Origin: Cyanobacteria bacterium UBA8156
GTDB taxonomy: Bacteria > Cyanobacteriota > Cyanobacteriia > Pseudanabaenales > Pseudanabaenaceae
Length of the DNA: 6,000 nt
Reading direction: 5' to 3'
NCBI GenBank assembly: GCA_003456125.1
Contig: DMPD01000025.1
Coordinates: 1-6,000, forward strand
Shown piece by piece: positions 5,542 to 6,000 of the stretch. Each line of letters opens with the position of its first letter. The first letter of the stretch is position 1. The notes beneath the pieces are model-generated. The model searched no databases. It was not told the DNA's origin and saw nothing but the letters and a program-made list of their open reading frames with translations. A program made the position numbers and the translations under genes.

Positions 5542-5829
5542 TTAATCTTCTTCTTCGTCCTCTTCGCCTTCGTCTCCCTCGTCCAGCATCAGGTAATCGG
5601 CATCGTCGTCGAACCGGGCCCAATCTTCGGCGATCGTGAAGAACAGCGATTTGGCGAGGTTGATATCCAGATCGTCGCTGAGGGTGGCGACCACCCGGGG
5701 TTCGTCTTCCGGAAAGGTGTATTCGATGGTGTAGCCGCCATCTTCGACCGCACGATGGCGCAGGGCCAAGTAACTGCCTTCATCAAACGACAGACCAAGA
5801 ATCACGTCGGGCTGGGTTTCGGCGCTCAT
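5542..5829 (-). CDS. Small acidic protein with poly-Asp/Glu tail, unknown function (95 aa)
   Basis: Residues 1-70 (MSAETQPDVILGLSFDEGSY and onward) look like a compact folded domain ending SLFFTIAEDWARF. From residue 74 the tail is almost continuously acidic (DDDADY, then DEGDEGEEDEEED at the C-terminus), with no basic residue. I do not recognise a named family with confidence; similar short proteins exist in cyanobacteria to my recollection. Acidic tails of this kind can bind divalent cations or mimic nucleic acid, but no function is shown here. ATG 5827-5829 is preferred over the in-frame ATG at 5880, which would add MGTGNGRVRSPSSIANP and overlap the divergent gene's start codon. It is the first gene of the minus-strand pair with the cysteine-cluster gene, 49 bp from the divergent AMP-ligase gene. 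Confidence 0.75.
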   Translation of the reverse strand: MSAETQPDVILGLSFDEGSYLALRHRAVEDGGYTIEYTFPEDEPRVVATLSDDLDINLAKSLFFTIAEDWARFDDDADYLMLDEGDEGEEDEEED

Positions 5830-5878
5830 GGGGTTCGCTATGCTGGAGGGCGACCTCACTCTACCATTGCCGGTACCC

Positions 5879-6000
5879 ATGGAACCCCTCCTACCTCAAG
5901 TCTTGGCGCGGCTGCCGCAGTGGGGCGATCGCCCTGCTGTCGTCACAGCCCAACAAACCTGGAGCTACCGCCAGTTGGTGCAGCGGGCCCAGGCGATCGC
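5879..6000 (+). CDS. AMP-dependent synthetase/ligase (adenylate-forming enzyme), N-terminal part only
   Basis: Only the first 40 residues are in the window. After MEPLLPQVLARLPQWG comes DRPAVVTAQQTWSYRQLVQ and RAQAI, the standard opening of ANL-superfamily enzymes (R-PA-v-----w-sY-eL---a--iA), which activate a carboxylic acid with ATP and pass it to CoA or another thiol. The ATP-binding and catalytic motifs lie beyond the window edge, so substrate cannot be assigned. In cyanobacteria, MenE (o-succinylbenzoate-CoA ligase of phylloquinone synthesis) is one candidate, and a long-chain acyl-ACP/CoA synthetase another; the compact N-terminus fits MenE somewhat better. ATG 5879-5881 is chosen as the first start in frame close to this motif. 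It is divergent from the acidic-protein gene. Confidence 0.7.
   Translation, partial: MEPLLPQVLARLPQWGDRPAVVTAQQTWSYRQLVQRAQAI

Noticed and set aside
5540..5623. Arg-rich N-terminal extension of the cysteine-cluster protein
   Set aside because: It is the acidic-tail codons of the preceding gene read in another frame; the start at 5539 puts the Cys motif at residue 5 as expected.
1..6000. Mobile elements, CRISPR arrays or defence systems
   Set aside because: No transposase or integrase motif, no terminal inverted repeats with target duplications, and no regularly spaced repeats were seen; tmRNA genes are common phage integration sites, but no att duplication or integrase is visible here.

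Overview
The window comes from a fairly GC-rich cyanobacterial chromosome. Three things point there: at least nine exact copies of the cyanobacterial HIP1 octamer GCGATCGC (for example at 1349, 2404, 2704, 3005, 4351, 4422, 5234, 5925 and 5993); a small high-light-inducible (Hli/Scp) protein; and a one-piece tmRNA whose tag begins ANNIVPFARKAA, as cyanobacterial tags do. The species cannot be fixed from the sequence alone.

Layout, left to right. The first 503 bases hold a tmRNA gene (ssrA) on the minus strand, with a promoter at about 515-542. The stretch 504-729 has no convincing gene but holds two inverted repeats. A small conserved minus-strand protein (63 aa) follows at 730-921. Divergent from it is a 493-aa plus-strand protein of unknown function that resembles the DUF6930 group. 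It ends three bases from the stop of a convergent minus-strand gene for a 116-aa coiled-coil protein with a C-terminal membrane segment. That gene is divergent, across 54 bp, from mrdA (penicillin-binding protein 2, 590 aa, complete, all transpeptidase motifs present). The 232-bp gap between mrdA and the convergent hli gene contains a structured repeat block and a T-run that probably end mrdA transcription. The right end is a minus-strand cluster: a 95-aa protein with an extremely acidic tail, a cysteine-cluster (YkgJ-type) protein 2 bp downstream, and then hli, which has its own sigma-70-like promoter. The last 122 bases begin a plus-strand adenylate-forming (AMP-binding) enzyme that runs off the window.

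This is mostly housekeeping DNA: ribosome rescue (tmRNA), cell-wall elongation (PBP2), and photoprotection with pigment handling (Hli), among several conserved but uncharacterised cyanobacterial genes. I see no mobile element, CRISPR array, phage module or defence system. The points most worth checking are the tmRNA tag ending in VTA rather than the usual AA, the repeat block after mrdA whose two halves are swapped in order, and the acidic/cysteine-cluster gene pair.
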